Below are positions 12,049-23,965 of a DNA stretch of 64,000 nucleotides, in pieces. Position numbers and translations under genes: made by a program. The DNA is from Vanessa cardui. Its lineage: Eukaryota; Arthropoda; Insecta; Lepidoptera; Nymphalidae. The stretch spans positions 8,819,001 to 8,883,000 of the forward strand of contig NC_061134.1 in the NCBI RefSeq assembly GCF_905220365.1, read 5' to 3'. The notes beneath the pieces were generated by a model. It worked only from the letters and a program-made list of their open reading frames with translations, was not told the origin of the DNA and did no database searches. Within the stretch, counting starts at the first letter, position 1. Each line of letters opens with the position of its first letter.

Positions 12049-12422
12049 ATAAATTTTTATAAATAAAAAAAAACCGCCTTCAAAAATGAACTAAAAAGAA
12101 AAAAATAATCAGTTACATCCATATCCAATTTACGATTTTTTAATCACCTTTTGAAGTCGGTGCCAACAAAGTAAATAAATTCCTATATTGAAATCATTTA
12201 ATTTGTATCGATAGTAAGGTTTGTCTAATGGTGTCATCTATACAATAAATAGATTTAGTTTTTGTATGTATGTATTATGTATTATGTACCTATATTAGCA
12301 ATGATGGCACCGACTTTGAGAGGTGATTAAAAAATCGTAAATTGGATATGGATGTAACTGATTATTTTTTTCTTTTTAGTTCATTTTTGAAGGCGGTTTT
12401 TTTTTATTTATAAAAATTTATA
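12049..12422. mobile_element. Foldback (long inverted repeat) element
   Basis: Arms 12049-12165 and 12305-12422 (117 and 118 nt) are nearly perfect inverted repeats. The left arm reads outward-in through aaaaccgccttcaaaaatga, agttacatccatatcc and tcaccttttgaagtcggtgc; the right arm is the complement with only a few differences near its inner end. The spacer is about 139 nt with no coding capacity. The structure fits a non-autonomous DNA element (MITE or foldback). Similar arms suggest recent origin or gene conversion. No target-site duplication could be fixed by eye. Confidence 0.85.
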
Positions 12423-13130
12423 GAATCATATAAAAAATAATAATAAAGTCACACTGCAATGTTCAAATTGTGTCCAGGATCTCGAGTTTGCCACCACTCT
12501 GACTTAAGATCACAAAAGCTGCCTAATACATAACTAATAAGTTGTAATAAAATCTGCGAACTGAAAAATACATTATTTGTTAAATTCAAACGCGCACGTA
12601 GTCGCGGGCTTTGCTAGTTATTTGTACAAATAAATTAGATTATGATTTTGTATTGTGACTGTATATATATTCGTTTATATGTGTAACTATTTATTTATAT
12701 TTGTAAGTGAGTATATATAATATTTAATAAGGTTTATTATTAATATTAATAAAATTTATAAGATCTGGAATATATTTGATCACCTTCAGGCTACTTCAAA
12801 TATAAAACAGTAAAGTAACCGTCTGTATCATGTATGTCTTGTTGCTAGGCTCCTCCTCTCCCCTTGAACAGAAGATTATTTCAAATTAATATAATAACGT
12901 TAATATTGTTTGAAAAGGTTTTTATATCGGTGCTAAATTAATTTCTTCGTCGGCACTTGGTCTGATCTGGCCTTTGAGTTAGAGACTATAATACTGAATT
13001 TATCTCTATGAAGATTTTAAGCATAAAAATGACTAATAATAATTATTGTATTCTACAACAAAATAAAATAAAATATTTTTATTTCACCAGTACGGTATCA
13101 CAAGACGAGCTAGCAATGTATATATAGATA
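12423..13130. other. AT-rich non-coding stretch
   Basis: Contains a scrap reading gtagtcgcgggctttgctag (about 12598-12617), the opening of a LINE 3' fragment. Otherwise nothing was recognised. Confidence 0.4.
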
Positions 13131-13173
13131 GAAACTAATAGATTATTTATGTAATAAATAATCTATTAGTTTC
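13131..13173. repeat. Perfect 20-bp inverted repeat, 3-nt loop
   Basis: Arms 13131-13150 and 13154-13173 are exact complements (gaaactaatagattatttat on the left), separated by gta. The element lies 11 bp before a SINE A copy. No transposon ends are visible around it. Confidence 0.9.
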
Positions 13174-13183
13174 AACAAGTACA

Positions 13184-13486
13184 GGAGTCGAGATGGCCCA
13201 GTGGTTAGAACGCGTGCATCTTAACCGATGATTGCGGGTTCAAACCCAGGTAAGCACCGCTGATTCATGTGCTTGATTTATCTTTATAATTCATCTCGTG
13301 CTCAGCGGTGAAGGAAACCATCGTGAGGAAACCTGCATGTGACAAATTTCATAGAAATTCTACTACATGTGTATTCCACCAACCCGCATTGGAACAGCGT
13401 GGTGGAATATGTTCCAAACCTTCTCCTCAAAGGGAGAGGAAGCCTTTAGCCCAGCAGTGGGAATTTAAAGGCTGTTGTTGTTTGTA
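13184..13486 (+). repeat. tRNA-derived SINE A, well-preserved full copy
   Basis: The head has a box A (tggcccagtgg, 13194-13204) and a box B (ggttcaaaccc, 13237-13247), the internal Pol III promoter of tRNA-derived SINEs. The body contains gaggaaacctgcatgtgaca, ccaacccgcattggaacagc and cagcagtgggaattt. It ends in a gttgttgttt tail. The order matches what I remember of the Metulj-type SINE of nymphalid butterflies; the name was not checked. Copies occur at 9.7, 16.0, 32.4, 39.5, 40.4, 47.6 and 52.6 kb. Confidence 0.93.
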
Positions 13487-13913
13487 ATAAAATCAAATAA
13501 AACGGATTGTTTTCCTTACTTAGCGAGTCTTTCAAATGTCAGAAATAGAGTTATTTTAAAGTGATGATCAAACCTTGTTAGTGGCAAACTGCGGAACAAA
13601 TACGGTGTGCTGATAAATTGGTCCGTCCGTTCGAGCGTCGTCGCTTTGCGCTGGCGAAATGATGTCTTTTAGTTTTATCAAGCGCATTTAAATATGAATG
13701 CATCGGTTGTTTGATGTTGCAGCTTATTCTGTAAATATATTTTGAATTAAGAAGCTAATAATTTTCGTTATGGCCAGACCATAATATATATGGCTTGGAA
13801 TTAAACTTTCTTAAGACTATTTTCAGAAGGTTTTGATCTTAAAGGTTTTGTTTAAGTTTATGGTGTGATTTGTATTTTTCTATTTCAATAAGATTGATTT
13901 ATTTCATCTTAAG

Positions 13914-14219
13914 ATTTACTTGGTGGTAGGGCACTGTGCAAGCTCGCCTGGGTAGGTACCACCCACTCATCAGATATCCTACCGCTAAACAACAGTAAGC
14001 AGTATTGTTGTGTTCCGGTTTGAAGGGTGAGTGAGCCAGTGTAACTATAGGCACAATAGCATCTTAGTTCCCAAGGTTGGTGGCACATTGACGATGTAAG
14101 GAATAGTTAAAATCTCTTACAGCGTCTATTTTTTAGAGCGTCATTGTCGTTGGGTGATGGTGACCACTTACTATCTGATGATCATACGCTCGTCCGTCAA
14201 CCTATTCCATAAAAAAAAT
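13914..14219 (+). repeat. SINE-like repeat B, well-preserved copy
   Basis: Starts ttacttggtggtagggc and includes gtaggtaccacccactcatc, ctaccgctaaacaacagta, gagtgagccagtgtaacta and aaggttggtggcacattg. It ends ccataaaaaaaa. The same boxes in the same order occur at 57.71-58.02 kb. There is no obvious tRNA-like head; it may be the 3' part of a LINE or a composite SINE. Decayed relatives lie at 14.77, 18.9, 33.3 and 58.24 kb. Confidence 0.9.
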
Positions 14220-14767
14220 CTTAAGAGACAAGAGTCTGTTTGTGACATATCCTTTACTGTTATCGATTGCTTATTGAAATATAAAATGCAGTAAAGTTTA
14301 CTTTGGAATTACCGTGTGTATATGTATGACTGCATGTTTTTTATATGTGTGCGTGATAAACGCGATTGTTATATTTATTAATAATTTAAGTATGTGTGAA
14401 ACAAATATGTGACTAAATCGGAGCTCACCTGGGTTATTTTTATTTTTATTTACGACCTACTTAGACTTTATAGGCAATACTTACCCATATAAATTTATTG
14501 TTGTTTCATAGATATTTTAAATTCTTTATATCAGTTAAAAATAGTTTTATGTGCTTGGACGCACAAATAATATTTGAATTTATGAGTCATATAATACGCT
14601 ATTATTGTGTAAAATGTTTAGTTGAGATTTTGCCAGGTGACTAATATTTGGACGTGTGTAATCTCTTTCAATGTTAACCGACTATAGTTTTATGTATGAT
14701 GATTTGCATATATTTTTATGTGATATAAGACACTTTTATACTTCATATCATAATAATATGGCATGGT

Positions 14768-14896
14768 CTTGTAATCGTCTAGTTAGGTAGCACCTACTCT
14801 GCAAATGTTATACCGCCCAAAAGCTATACCTACTTCGTATTGTTGTGTTCGTATTGTTTTCGTTAGGTATATTGATTGAGCCAGTGTAACTTGGCT
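14768..14896 (+). repeat. Repeat B, decayed fragment
   Basis: Contains taggtagcacctactc, a shortened ataccgcccaaaagc box, ttgttgtgttc and gagccagtgtaact, in the same order as repeat B. It has many substitutions and deletions, consistent with an old copy. Confidence 0.65.
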
Positions 14897-14952
14897 CACT
14901 CTCCCCTCTCTATATCTCCATTTTTTCCGGAATAAAAAGTAACTTATGTGTT

Positions 14953-15215
14953 ACTAGCTGTTACTCGCGGCTTTGCTCGCGTAGAATATGAATATATTTA
15001 CAAATTAACTTAAAATATTACACTGGTGATTGGTATACAAAGAGGTCTTACCTCTTTGTTTCCAAAAATCGTATATGTCGTTTCTCATGTTCTAGACTAT
15101 TTGTGTACCGAATTCGGTATCAGAATCCGAATCGGTTCAGTAGTTTAGACGTGCAAGTGAGACAGAAAGACTAACAGAGTTACTTTCGCATTTATATACT
15201 TAGTATGGATTCTAT
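14953..15215 (+). repeat. Non-LTR retrotransposon 3' fragment
   Basis: Opens with actagctgttactcgcggct and tgctcgcgtag, contains gaatcggttcagtagtttag, then agacagaaagactaacag, and closes with actttcgcatttata. This is the layout of a common lepidopteran LINE 3' end. No reverse-transcriptase part remains. Confidence 0.7.
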
Positions 15216-16020
15216 ATAATCTATTACACGTCAGTGCCAAAATTCAAACCGTATCGTTCTGGCGTGTAACAAACATCCATCAATTCAAACTTCCTTATTT
15301 ATCACCTAATAAAGACAAGCTCTACAGTCAACAAGAGATCCGTTGAGAGCCATCGTTCTTTGTGATAATTTTTAACGCAAACTCAAGTTACACATTAATA
15401 TGATATGCTTTAGACATTATATTTTGGGTCGTCGTAATTACTGTTGCAAAGTACACACTTATTATAATGTATGGAGACGCGTCTAATGACAAGCGCTACT
15501 CATGTTATGCTTAAATGTGAACAATTTCAGCGTAACTGTTTTTGTAAACGTACTTAAGTATAAAGCGTAAGATTTACTAGTAACGTATAACAGTCTGTAA
15601 TATGAAGCTATACGTGTTTTGAGGAGTTTTATAGTGTATTTCAACGCGCCGCTTCAAGCGGCTTCATAGTACTTGTCAGATTTTCATCCAACACAGCTAG
15701 TTTTCTTTACCACAGTACGTATTGTACGCTTGATCTAAGTTTAATATTCAGACGATAAAGGCTTCCATACATATAGTTTAGAGGAACTAAAATAAAGAAT
15801 GCGGACGGTAGCTTATACTTATGTATGTTACAATTATACTGACTAAATAATTTGCGTATATTACCATACATTATATTCTTTTATAAAAGCACGTTTGCTC
15901 CAAAAATATTAAGTACTATCAACCCGCCCCGACTTCGCACACTTGATATGTATCGTTATATTATAACCGAGTTATCATTATACCGAGTAATCATTATAAA
16001 TTGTAGCTTATGTGTTTAAT
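15216..16020. other. Non-coding stretch
   Basis: AT-rich. A scrap reading caacccgccccgacttcgca at about 15920-15939 is another LINE 3' opening. No gene was recognised. Confidence 0.4.
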
Positions 16021-16323
16021 CTGGTCAGAACGCGTGCATCTTAACCGATGATTGCGGGTTAAAACCCAGACAAGCACCACTATATATGTATGTTTATGTG
16101 CTTAATTTGTGTTTATAATATATCTCATACTCGGCGGTGAAGGAAAACATCGCGAGGAAACCTGCATGTGTCTAATTTCATCGAAATTGTGCCACATGTG
16201 CATTTCACTAACCTGCATTGGAACAGCGTGGTGGAATATGTTCCAAACCCTCTTCTTAATGGAAGAGGAGGCCTTATCAAAGCAGTGGGAAATTTATAGG
16301 CCGTTACTTTACTTTACTTTTTA
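16021..16323 (+). repeat. tRNA-derived SINE A, 5'-truncated copy
   Basis: Begins inside the head (gtcagaacgcgtgcatctta). Box B is altered (gggttaaaaccc). The body is intact, and the copy ends in ttactttactttacttttt instead of the GTT-rich tail seen at 13.47 kb. An 86-codon frame (16109-16369) runs through it and is an artefact of the repeat. Confidence 0.9.
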
Positions 16324-16381
16324 TTTTAACCTATATTACTGTAAAATTTCATACAAATTCCTTCAGTAATATTTTCTTGAA

Positions 16382-16440
16382 AGAGTAACAAACATACAAA
16401 CATCCATCCTCACAAACTTTCGCATTTATAATATTAGTTG
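16382..16440 (+). repeat. LINE 3'-terminal scrap
   Basis: Contains aacatacaaacatccatcct and ctttcgcatttataatatta, the end of the fragment type seen at 14.95 and 22.65 kb. Only about 60 bp remain. Confidence 0.5.
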
Positions 16441-17019
16441 GATTATAAGTATACGAATTACCGTAGTATCTACGAAATACGTTCAGTTAACGGGCACTTA
16501 AGGAAGGTAAATAATTACGCACAATATATTTCTTTACTAGCTTAATCTCGTAGCTTGCGATGCGTTAAACGCCACTCTTCTACTTCTAAGGGTCATTGCT
16601 AGCTGCGATATACTTCTTAATAAATGTAATGTCTAAGAGATACGGTAAGTTGTTTTGTATCCAACCGGAGTATAGGATTCTTAAAATTTTGCGTTCAAAT
16701 AAACGAATTAGAAAGAAAGAAAGAAAAAAGGAATAAATAAGTGTTTATTTAGGACACGGCACAATTATAAAAAAAAAGTATAAAAAATTAAGAATGGGTC
16801 ATATTACTGAATCTACAAATATACAGCATTAAGAAAGAAAAAATATAAAAAAGAGATTTAGTAAGCAATGATAGTTTAAATAATACTATGCGTTTACGTT
16901 TATTTAATCTTTATGGTGAAAAAATATTTTGAAGAAAATTTAACATGAAAATTAGTGTAAAAGTAGTGTAAAGTAGTAAATAATATCTGTTCATAACAAC
17001 GTCTATTCAAATTTCTCTT
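16441..17019. other. AT-rich non-coding stretch
   Basis: Includes short GAAA-type purine runs near 16.71 kb. No gene was recognised. Confidence 0.4.
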
Positions 17020-17365
17020 TTTATATCCACAGTCATAGCAGCGCGCTCTACTCCTTTTTTTCTCGCTGGAAAAACGCATTACGCCCTTTGAACCAGGTGA
17101 TGGAAAGTGGGGGGGGACTCCCCGGAGCCCTGGTCGCCGAGTTCGCCCAAGCACACCGGGTTTACCCACTAAAAAACCAGCGGTACCCTCTCCGTCTTTC
17201 GGTGGACGCCACGGGATCGCTTACGCATGCAACCCTGACGCCCTGACGTTCGGCCCGCCTATACGGGCCTCCAACACCTAGAGGTTCCGAGGGTATGGGA
17301 CCCCCCCTGGTCCCTGAGGCGCCTATTGAGGTGGGGGGAGCGCCTCGTTCTTCCCGGGCAGTAAC
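17020..17365. repeat. GC-rich block 1, probable transposon-derived
   Basis: An abrupt rise in GC against very AT-rich flanks, with G- and C-runs. It shares a skeleton with block 2 at 18.06 kb: tacccactaaaa, then ccagcg or a similar box, then acgggatcgc and atgcaaccctgac. An 89-codon minus frame spans part of it without recognisable domains. It may be the untranslated leader of a non-LTR element (R1-like leaders are GC-rich) or another repeat; I cannot decide. Confidence 0.5.
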
Positions 17366-18055
17366 TACTTTACGCTCTCTAAAGTTAATTCTTTGTTAAA
17401 TCGTAACGATTTAGTAAATTGCAAATAAGAAAGAATCCTTTTTAATGTCCTGTACATATTAAGCTACAGTTCTTAAAAATGAGATCAAGACCGAACTTGC
17501 AAGTGCAACTTATTAATGTAAAATATATGTGTGATTTTTTAGTAAGACGTATTAAAGTTATGTGCAATGAATACAATGGAATAGAATTTTATATATTTAA
17601 AACATGTTGACACTCGAGCAATAAAATTGAAAATGCATCGTACACATTGTACGAGGAATTGTTAGATGACGCTTCAAGGAATAAATTGTTATAAAAGACG
17701 GTCGTGACAGGCGTCGACATTAGTCAGGAGTCGGTCCTGTCTCAGAACGAATCTATTGGCTCGGTACACTTATATGGAAATACATATAAATAAAACTTGA
17801 GTTACGAGAAATTACCGTGGTTCATAATTTAATGACTTTTTGGCATTATTCTGATATTTTTAGATCTTTAAAATATTTGTACCTGTATAATATTCTGTGG
17901 TGGTATTAATTTGCATCTATGTATAATTATTATTAATAGATGAAACCTACTAACTAAATGGTTACAAAAGTTTAATTATTTTCAAAAGATAATAAATATT
18001 CTTTTCACAATTTAACGTGCTTGTGATTTAAGCAGAGTTTCTAGTTGACTGTACA
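17366..18055. other. AT-rich non-coding stretch between two GC-rich blocks
   Basis: Nothing was recognised. It is possible that blocks 1 and 2 are separate insertions with this stretch as host DNA. Confidence 0.35.
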
Positions 18056-18690
18056 CCTTTTTTTTGTTTTACGAGGAGGAAAGGCATTTACGCCTCCCGC
18101 CCGGCCGGGGGACCGACCGGCATAAGGGCCCCGTGCCAGGGCTGAAGGCCCTGTCCTACCCACTAAAACCATCCACCATGCCACCGAGTGGTGAGGTAAC
18201 GGGATCGCCCAGGACATGCAACCGCGACCCCACCAGCGACAGCCGCCGTGAGGTGGCTGAATGACTAACGTGGAAAGCGCGCCTATTGCGCGCCTTCCTC
18301 CTCATCCTCCACGTACTCATGTGACGAACTCCCCCGAGTCCGCCACTGGAGGCTGGGCGTTAACGAAGCTGACACCCTGCGGCGGAAAAAAAGGTAGGCT
18401 CCGCCGCTGACCGCCGGTGTAAAACACCTGGGAGGCTCGAGTAGCGAGCCCTCCCACTCCCTCATAGCCAACGAGGCCACTCACACGGTTCGCCCTGACG
18501 CCGACCAGGAACGTACCAGGAGCAGCCACGCGGCATCTCTCAAGCCAGTCTTAGCCGTGGCCGACGAGCAAGCTGAAGCACGCCCCGTTGCCCAGGGTGC
18601 ACCACGAGAAGGTGACTGACATGCACCCCAATTGACTGCACCCCTTGGGAATGAGATGGTCGTGTCCAGGCTATTTCAAATAATAAAATA
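18056..18690. repeat. GC-rich block 2, probable transposon-derived
   Basis: Starts after a T-run with ttttacgaggaggaaaggca and ends near gagatggtcgtgtccaggc. It is far richer in GC than anything around it. Short open frames exist on both strands (66, 65 and 70 codons) but none has a domain I know. It contains tacccactaaaacc, acgggatcgcccagg and catgcaaccgcgac, shared in order with block 1. Probably the 5' leader or a non-autonomous piece of an unnamed retroelement. Confidence 0.55.
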
Positions 18691-18754
18691 TATTTGTATT
18701 ACTATTAAAAATACATATAGTATATGCAACAAGATATGAAAAAAAAAATTGATC

Positions 18755-18850
18755 CTACTGAGTTTCTTTTGCCGGTTCTTCTCTGGTCTGAGTTGTTAAA
18801 TTCCGAACCGGTGGTAGATTTTTTGACTATTTATGTTATTTATGTTAAAT
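18755..18850 (+). repeat. LINE 3' end (family G), partial
   Basis: Contains tactgagtttcttttgccgg, ttcttctctgg and ccgaaccggtggtag, the signature boxes of family G (57.08 and 61.18 kb). The usual gattttgatt tail is missing. Confidence 0.65.
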
Positions 18851-18899
18851 ACTTACTACGACTGGTAGAACTCCAGTCGTATCCGTATTATACATAATA

Positions 18900-19095
18900 A
18901 TGCATAGGTACCACCCGTTCATCGATCATTCTACCGCCAAACATTGATGGTTGATATAGCTGTGTTTTGTTATGAAGTGTGAGCGAGACAGCTTAATTAC
19001 AAACACAAGGGACAAAGCAATTTAGATCCTGTATTTGGCAGCGCATTAGTTATGTAAAGTATCGCTAATGTCCGCTACAGTGCCAATATTCGTGA
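18900..19095 (+). repeat. Repeat B, decayed fragment
   Basis: Includes ataggtaccacccgttcatc, ctaccgccaaacatt, a gtgagcgaga box, acacaagggacaaagca and ggcagcgcatta, all in repeat B order. It is diverged and incomplete at both ends. Confidence 0.75.
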
Positions 19096-22000
19096 AATGA
19101 GTCGTGTATTTACCATTATTCTTCTAGCTTGGATACAATAATTAATGTCCTAATTAATGGCTAAAACCTCTTAAAGTTTTCTTGAATAGGAGACGTTTTT
19201 ATGTTGTAGTTTTTATGTTCATCCCTGAGTATGAGAGACAAATTAAGCAAAATAAAATCCAGTAAACCTTGTGCAGATTTGTACCAACAATTTCTAAGTT
19301 TTAAACTGGTTTTAAATTTCAATAATTATATAATAATAAATTTGAGTAGCCGTATTACCGTTTTCAAAAATGTATAAAGACTATATGAAAAACTGTATTA
19401 CTAGGCTCTTGTTGAGTGTTCGCTTATTATTTTGAAATTGTCTTAATAAATGTATGTAGGTCTCGCGCTAACATCCATTTTTGGTTCAATGGTGACACAC
19501 GACAATCATCATGACAGGCGGACAACAACGAATATGGGTTGGGCAGTTCTTTTGAATAATACTAGTGTTGACGAGTAGGTGTCGAGTTGAATGCATTCAT
19601 GAGAATTCATTACTGATTCATTCCTTAAACAAAATTTAAAACACTTATTTTCCTTGTATTTGTTTATGTTATCATTAGAATTTGAAAACGAACGATCTTA
19701 CTATGAAGTCGTACAAAAATTATTCAAACTTTCTTTGCTTTGGTCTTTTATGAAAATACAAGTTTTCGTTAGTTGTGAAGTTGTAATTTAACTTTAGATC
19801 TCCGCAAACAGCCAGGTGTGCGATAAAGCTGTGGTGAGTCTGAATATTCCAGACTGCCAATGGTTATTTTTGCAGCAAAAACTTCTGCGTACTTTGCGTG
19901 TTTTCGACGCAAAAACTTGTCTCGTTCGTTGTCGTTTTTCCGCATACGTGCTTTCCTTTCTATTTTCTATTTTGACAGTTGGAAAAGTTTCCCCTTTGTA
20001 CTTAAGTATTATAATTTAAAGAAGTATGATATTTCATTTTTCGTTGAATTGGCAAAAATAATCGTCGTGAAAATGTAAAATTTTTATTCTCGTTTTAAAC
20101 TTATTTTGTAAAATATTGTAAAAGGCATATTTGAACCACTTTTATTAAGATAGTATAAGTTGATTATTCTTATGTCTACTAATAACAATAAGTGTAATTG
20201 TTAGTATCATAACCATAACGGAGATACTTACGATATTTATCGTGGACCCGTGTTACTCCTCATAGAGATTTCGTAACGCTCTTTGATTGAAATCATAGCA
20301 ATAAAGTATATAAGTACTATATCTTATAATTTAACGAATAAAATAAGTTCTTGTACCAATCATTAACCGTGAAGCCGATCGACTTTAATTTTTATTTTTT
20401 TTTAGAATTTATTACCAATAATATTAGAATTTGTACGTACTTATTCTATGAGTACAGGCCTATGGCCCAGACGCTAGCCTCTTTCGATTACGATATTATA
20501 CAATTATACGAATATAAAGTGTCTGTAGAGTTGTAATTATTTTTCAAGCGATTCATCTATTGACTTATTTGTAATTTTTTCGGTTTTACTAGACCAACGA
20601 CTAAAGAAAAACCAAAAAAAAGAATTAATACATAAATATTGTACAATTTCAGTTTTATCAAGTAAAATGGAATGAGAGGTTGTGTCTCTAAATTACCCTT
20701 TAATATTATTATAATACGATACAATGTTTCTATCTATAGTTTTTAAAGCTAACATTGCAGTTCTCTAGCTATGGCGATTGACGCATGCAAGCTGATAAGT
20801 TTGCATGCATATGAATCTTTACGCAATTATTCGTGTGTGAAGGTATTTCAGACCGGACTATTGGACTGTTCACGTACGTTTTGATAGCGATTGTTGATGT
20901 CATCTGCGTGATTGGTGTGAATGCGTCATGAATAAATCATTTTGTCCGGATCATGACGCGGATGTTTAAATCGCAATGCATCCTATTTTTCATGACAACA
21001 AAAGCATATACGATTTATGCTCTTTTGTCATACGATTCGTTTATTAACCAAATATTGATAAACGACGTGTCGTCGGTAAAAGTGAAATTGATAGGCCTGA
21101 TAAGCATACTATTATGTTTTTCACTACATAGTTAAAACCTTCAAACGTCATAGTTGAAAGGGCTTAGTGAATTATGCATATCTAGAGTAGGATGTAACCA
21201 GAGGCAACTTTTAAAAATCTACGGTAATATTATTAAATATTTTAAGCATGTAGTCTTTGTCAACATCACAGCAAAATATAAGAGTTTTTTATTTTTCAAG
21301 ATTATTGTATGATATCATACACTAATCTGTCGTGTTGACAATCTTAGGATTAAGTCTAGTGAATAAAACATGATATGGCTATAGACTGAAAAATCAAAAA
21401 CTCCACTGAGTTGTTATGTACTTACTTATAAATCTTCTAAAGAAACCTCAAAATAATAATGTGCTGGAAAAGGCTCCAATCGTTTCCCTTAAGAAAAGAA
21501 GAGACCATATATTAAGATCACCAACTTTTCAATTCTTTTTTTCAGTACATGCATCAATAAAAATACCCAGACATGTATAATGAATATTCGTCCGTTTGTA
21601 TTGTGGAAAGTCGGTCAATGACCGTCTTCAAAACAGATGAGATCTTTGCATAGCAATGGAACATTTACAGACTGTCATTTATATAATGCAATTTTCAGAT
21701 GAATTCCGAGACGTTTCCAGTGTATATTTGCCGATCTAACGCAATGTATGAAACAATTTATATCTCTGCTCTAAGTGATTGAGACACCCAAAATTGTCTT
21801 ATATTAGAGTAAATTTTCAAATCATTTTTTTATATACTTCTCTGATATCCCTTTAACATAAGCAGATCCTCCAAATGAAACGTATCCTACGTTTTTCTTA
21901 TTTTTTTAACAATGAATAAATAAATGTAAAACTTTAGAAAAAAAAATGTTTGACATGACCGTGTAAATATGTGGTCCAAAATAAAAAAAAAAAACTCATC

Positions 22001-22653
22001 TACTCAACACATTATTAACAAAAAAAGTCAAATTTACAATCATATTAATAAAGATACCAACGAAATAATAATTAAGATTCTTAACTTAAATAATAAGACA
22101 TATATAGAGATAATAGATTGGATCATGACTATATGTATATTATTCTAAAGAAAACACATAAAGCTAGGAATCTAGTATGGGTATCATAGAACTCGTTATC
22201 ACAAAATCTTCGGTATTTATATGATATACACATAAATTACATTGAATGTATTTGAAAATGTTATTATTTCTAGATAGACTGTTTATTGAAATATTATAGG
22301 TTATATAACTTAACGCCACTATGCTAAGGAGCGAAGCAGTAACTCTAAATGTCAACCAATCTTGGAAACTTTAGACAAGCATTCACGACGTGTATGAAAC
22401 AGGTACAATCTATAATACAAATTTAACGCGGGTGAAACCCAGTTAGGAGAGAACGAGACCGTTTGTATAGAATATATTTGCTAAGATATTATGTTATTTA
22501 AGTAATCTAGACGTCAGTAATAATTTATGTAATCCAATTTTTAATTCAATTCAAATATTATAAAAGAAAACATATTTGTTAATATAATAATAGTAAGATT
22601 TTTTTTTTATATCAGAGTAATAAATAGGAATTTTAATCCTTTCACATATAAAT
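19096..22653. other. Long non-coding stretch without recognised elements
   Basis: About 3.5 kb of AT-rich DNA. Open frames here (19816-20078, 20351-20536, 20953-21135, 22164-22355) are short, AT-driven and not recognisable. No bounded repeat or RNA gene was found. Part could be an intron or intergenic DNA. Confidence 0.4.
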
Positions 22654-22817
22654 GACTAGTTATCGCACGTGGCTTCGTCACGTTTTAGGGGTTGGTATCA
22701 TACGAGTATTATGTTAGGCAAAAAGTAGCATCTCCTTTCTTGGAGTTTACCAAATTTAATCATCATTAGTTTGGTCGTGAAAGAGACAAAGTTACTTTCA
22801 CATTTATAATATTAGTT
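22654..22817 (+). repeat. Non-LTR retrotransposon 3' fragment
   Basis: Starts gactagttatcgcacgtggc and ends agttactttcacatttataa plus tattagttt, with a shortened middle. It is related to 14.95 kb and, inverted, to 48.45 kb. Confidence 0.55.
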
Positions 22818-23227
22818 TAATTGTATAAAGAACCGAAGATTCTAGAATGCAGCTTACGTTGTTATATTTTTGTTTTGCTCTCATACTTCAGTCTTAATTC
22901 ACTGAAATTGGTCTGTGTCACTATATCCTCAGCAATAAACTTATTACTTCATGCTTTGATAATTTCTACATCTGTAATCTGTACTCATTTTACTGCTGTA
23001 TTATTTATATACATTGTATCTTAGATAAAACAAATAAGTAGTATCTCGTGTTACCGAAGTCGTTTCTAAACAGTGAATTTCTCTGTAAATATATTAGTAC
23101 TGTTGCCTGACCGTAGTCACGTAATGAAGGAAGTGTTTGCTTTTATATACTAAAGTTATTTCTCGCCAGATTATATGACGGCGAATTAAAACTTTTTGGT
23201 TTAAACCTTTTTTGAATTTGACAACCA

Positions 23228-23505
23228 GTATTATTTTTTGTTAAAGTATTATCGTTTTGTTTTTTGATAGATATACTGTAGGATTTTCTTGGCTGACACC
23301 GGCTCCAAATATAACAATAACTATAACTACGTTATATAATCGTAAATCGACTTTTAAGTAGTATAATATTTTTAATTTCATTTTACTTAGGAGTACTCTT
23401 AAACATATGTTGAATACGTAATTATTTTTATTGCTTTTTCGTGCATATTTATTTGTTTTAAAATAGTGTTTTTTTTTAAGTCGGTTTTTCTTTTTGTTAA
23501 CATTT
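23228..23505 (+). mobile_element. Single-arm relative of the 25.4 kb foldback element
   Basis: Reads ggctgacaccggctccaaat, then acttttaagtagt, gctttttcgtgcatattt, tttgttttaaaatagtgttt and aagtcggtttttctttttgt. This matches the right arm of the foldback at 25810-26030. Before the arm it also matches, inverted, part of that element's spacer (gttaaagtatt, ttgatagatatactgtagg). The left arm is missing, so this is a truncated copy. Confidence 0.85.
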
Positions 23506-23965
23506 TTATTTATTTATTCATTGTTTTTTCTTTTGGTTCTGTGTTTAGTGTATTATAAAATTCCTTAATGAACCTTTGCAAGGTGTATGATGTATAACAA
23601 GGAATGTGCAAGTAAACATCTAACCGGCTAACACAATTAGCACTAATGGAGAGTCTGTTTGTTCGTGTAGAGAACCTTGTTACGTAATACGTTTTAAAAC
23701 TCCAACGCCTCTGAAACTGTTATTTTTCTTTGCTGTTTGTTTCTTGTTATTCGTGACATCGTTGCACCGTCTCTATGAAAGTCAATTGTGTCAAGGTCAT
23801 ACGGTCTTATGAAATTTACATTAGCTTAGCATTGTTTTTTATAGTCAGACAGTCCTTTGTCTATTAATATAAATAATTTTTTCATATGTGTTTTTGTTGC
23901 AACTTTGTTACTCTTTTAAATAATGATATAGAGTTTTTATACAAATTTTAATTTATATATATATA
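23506..23965. other. AT-rich non-coding stretch
   Basis: No gene or bounded element was recognised. Confidence 0.4.

Noticed and set aside
16900..17169. 89-codon Arg-rich minus frame
   Set aside because: It runs from AT-rich DNA into GC-rich block 1. The Arg and Gly content follows the base composition.
18317..18529. Overlapping frames in GC-rich block 2
   Set aside because: Frames on both strands overlap, as expected when stop codons are rare in GC-rich DNA. No domain was seen.
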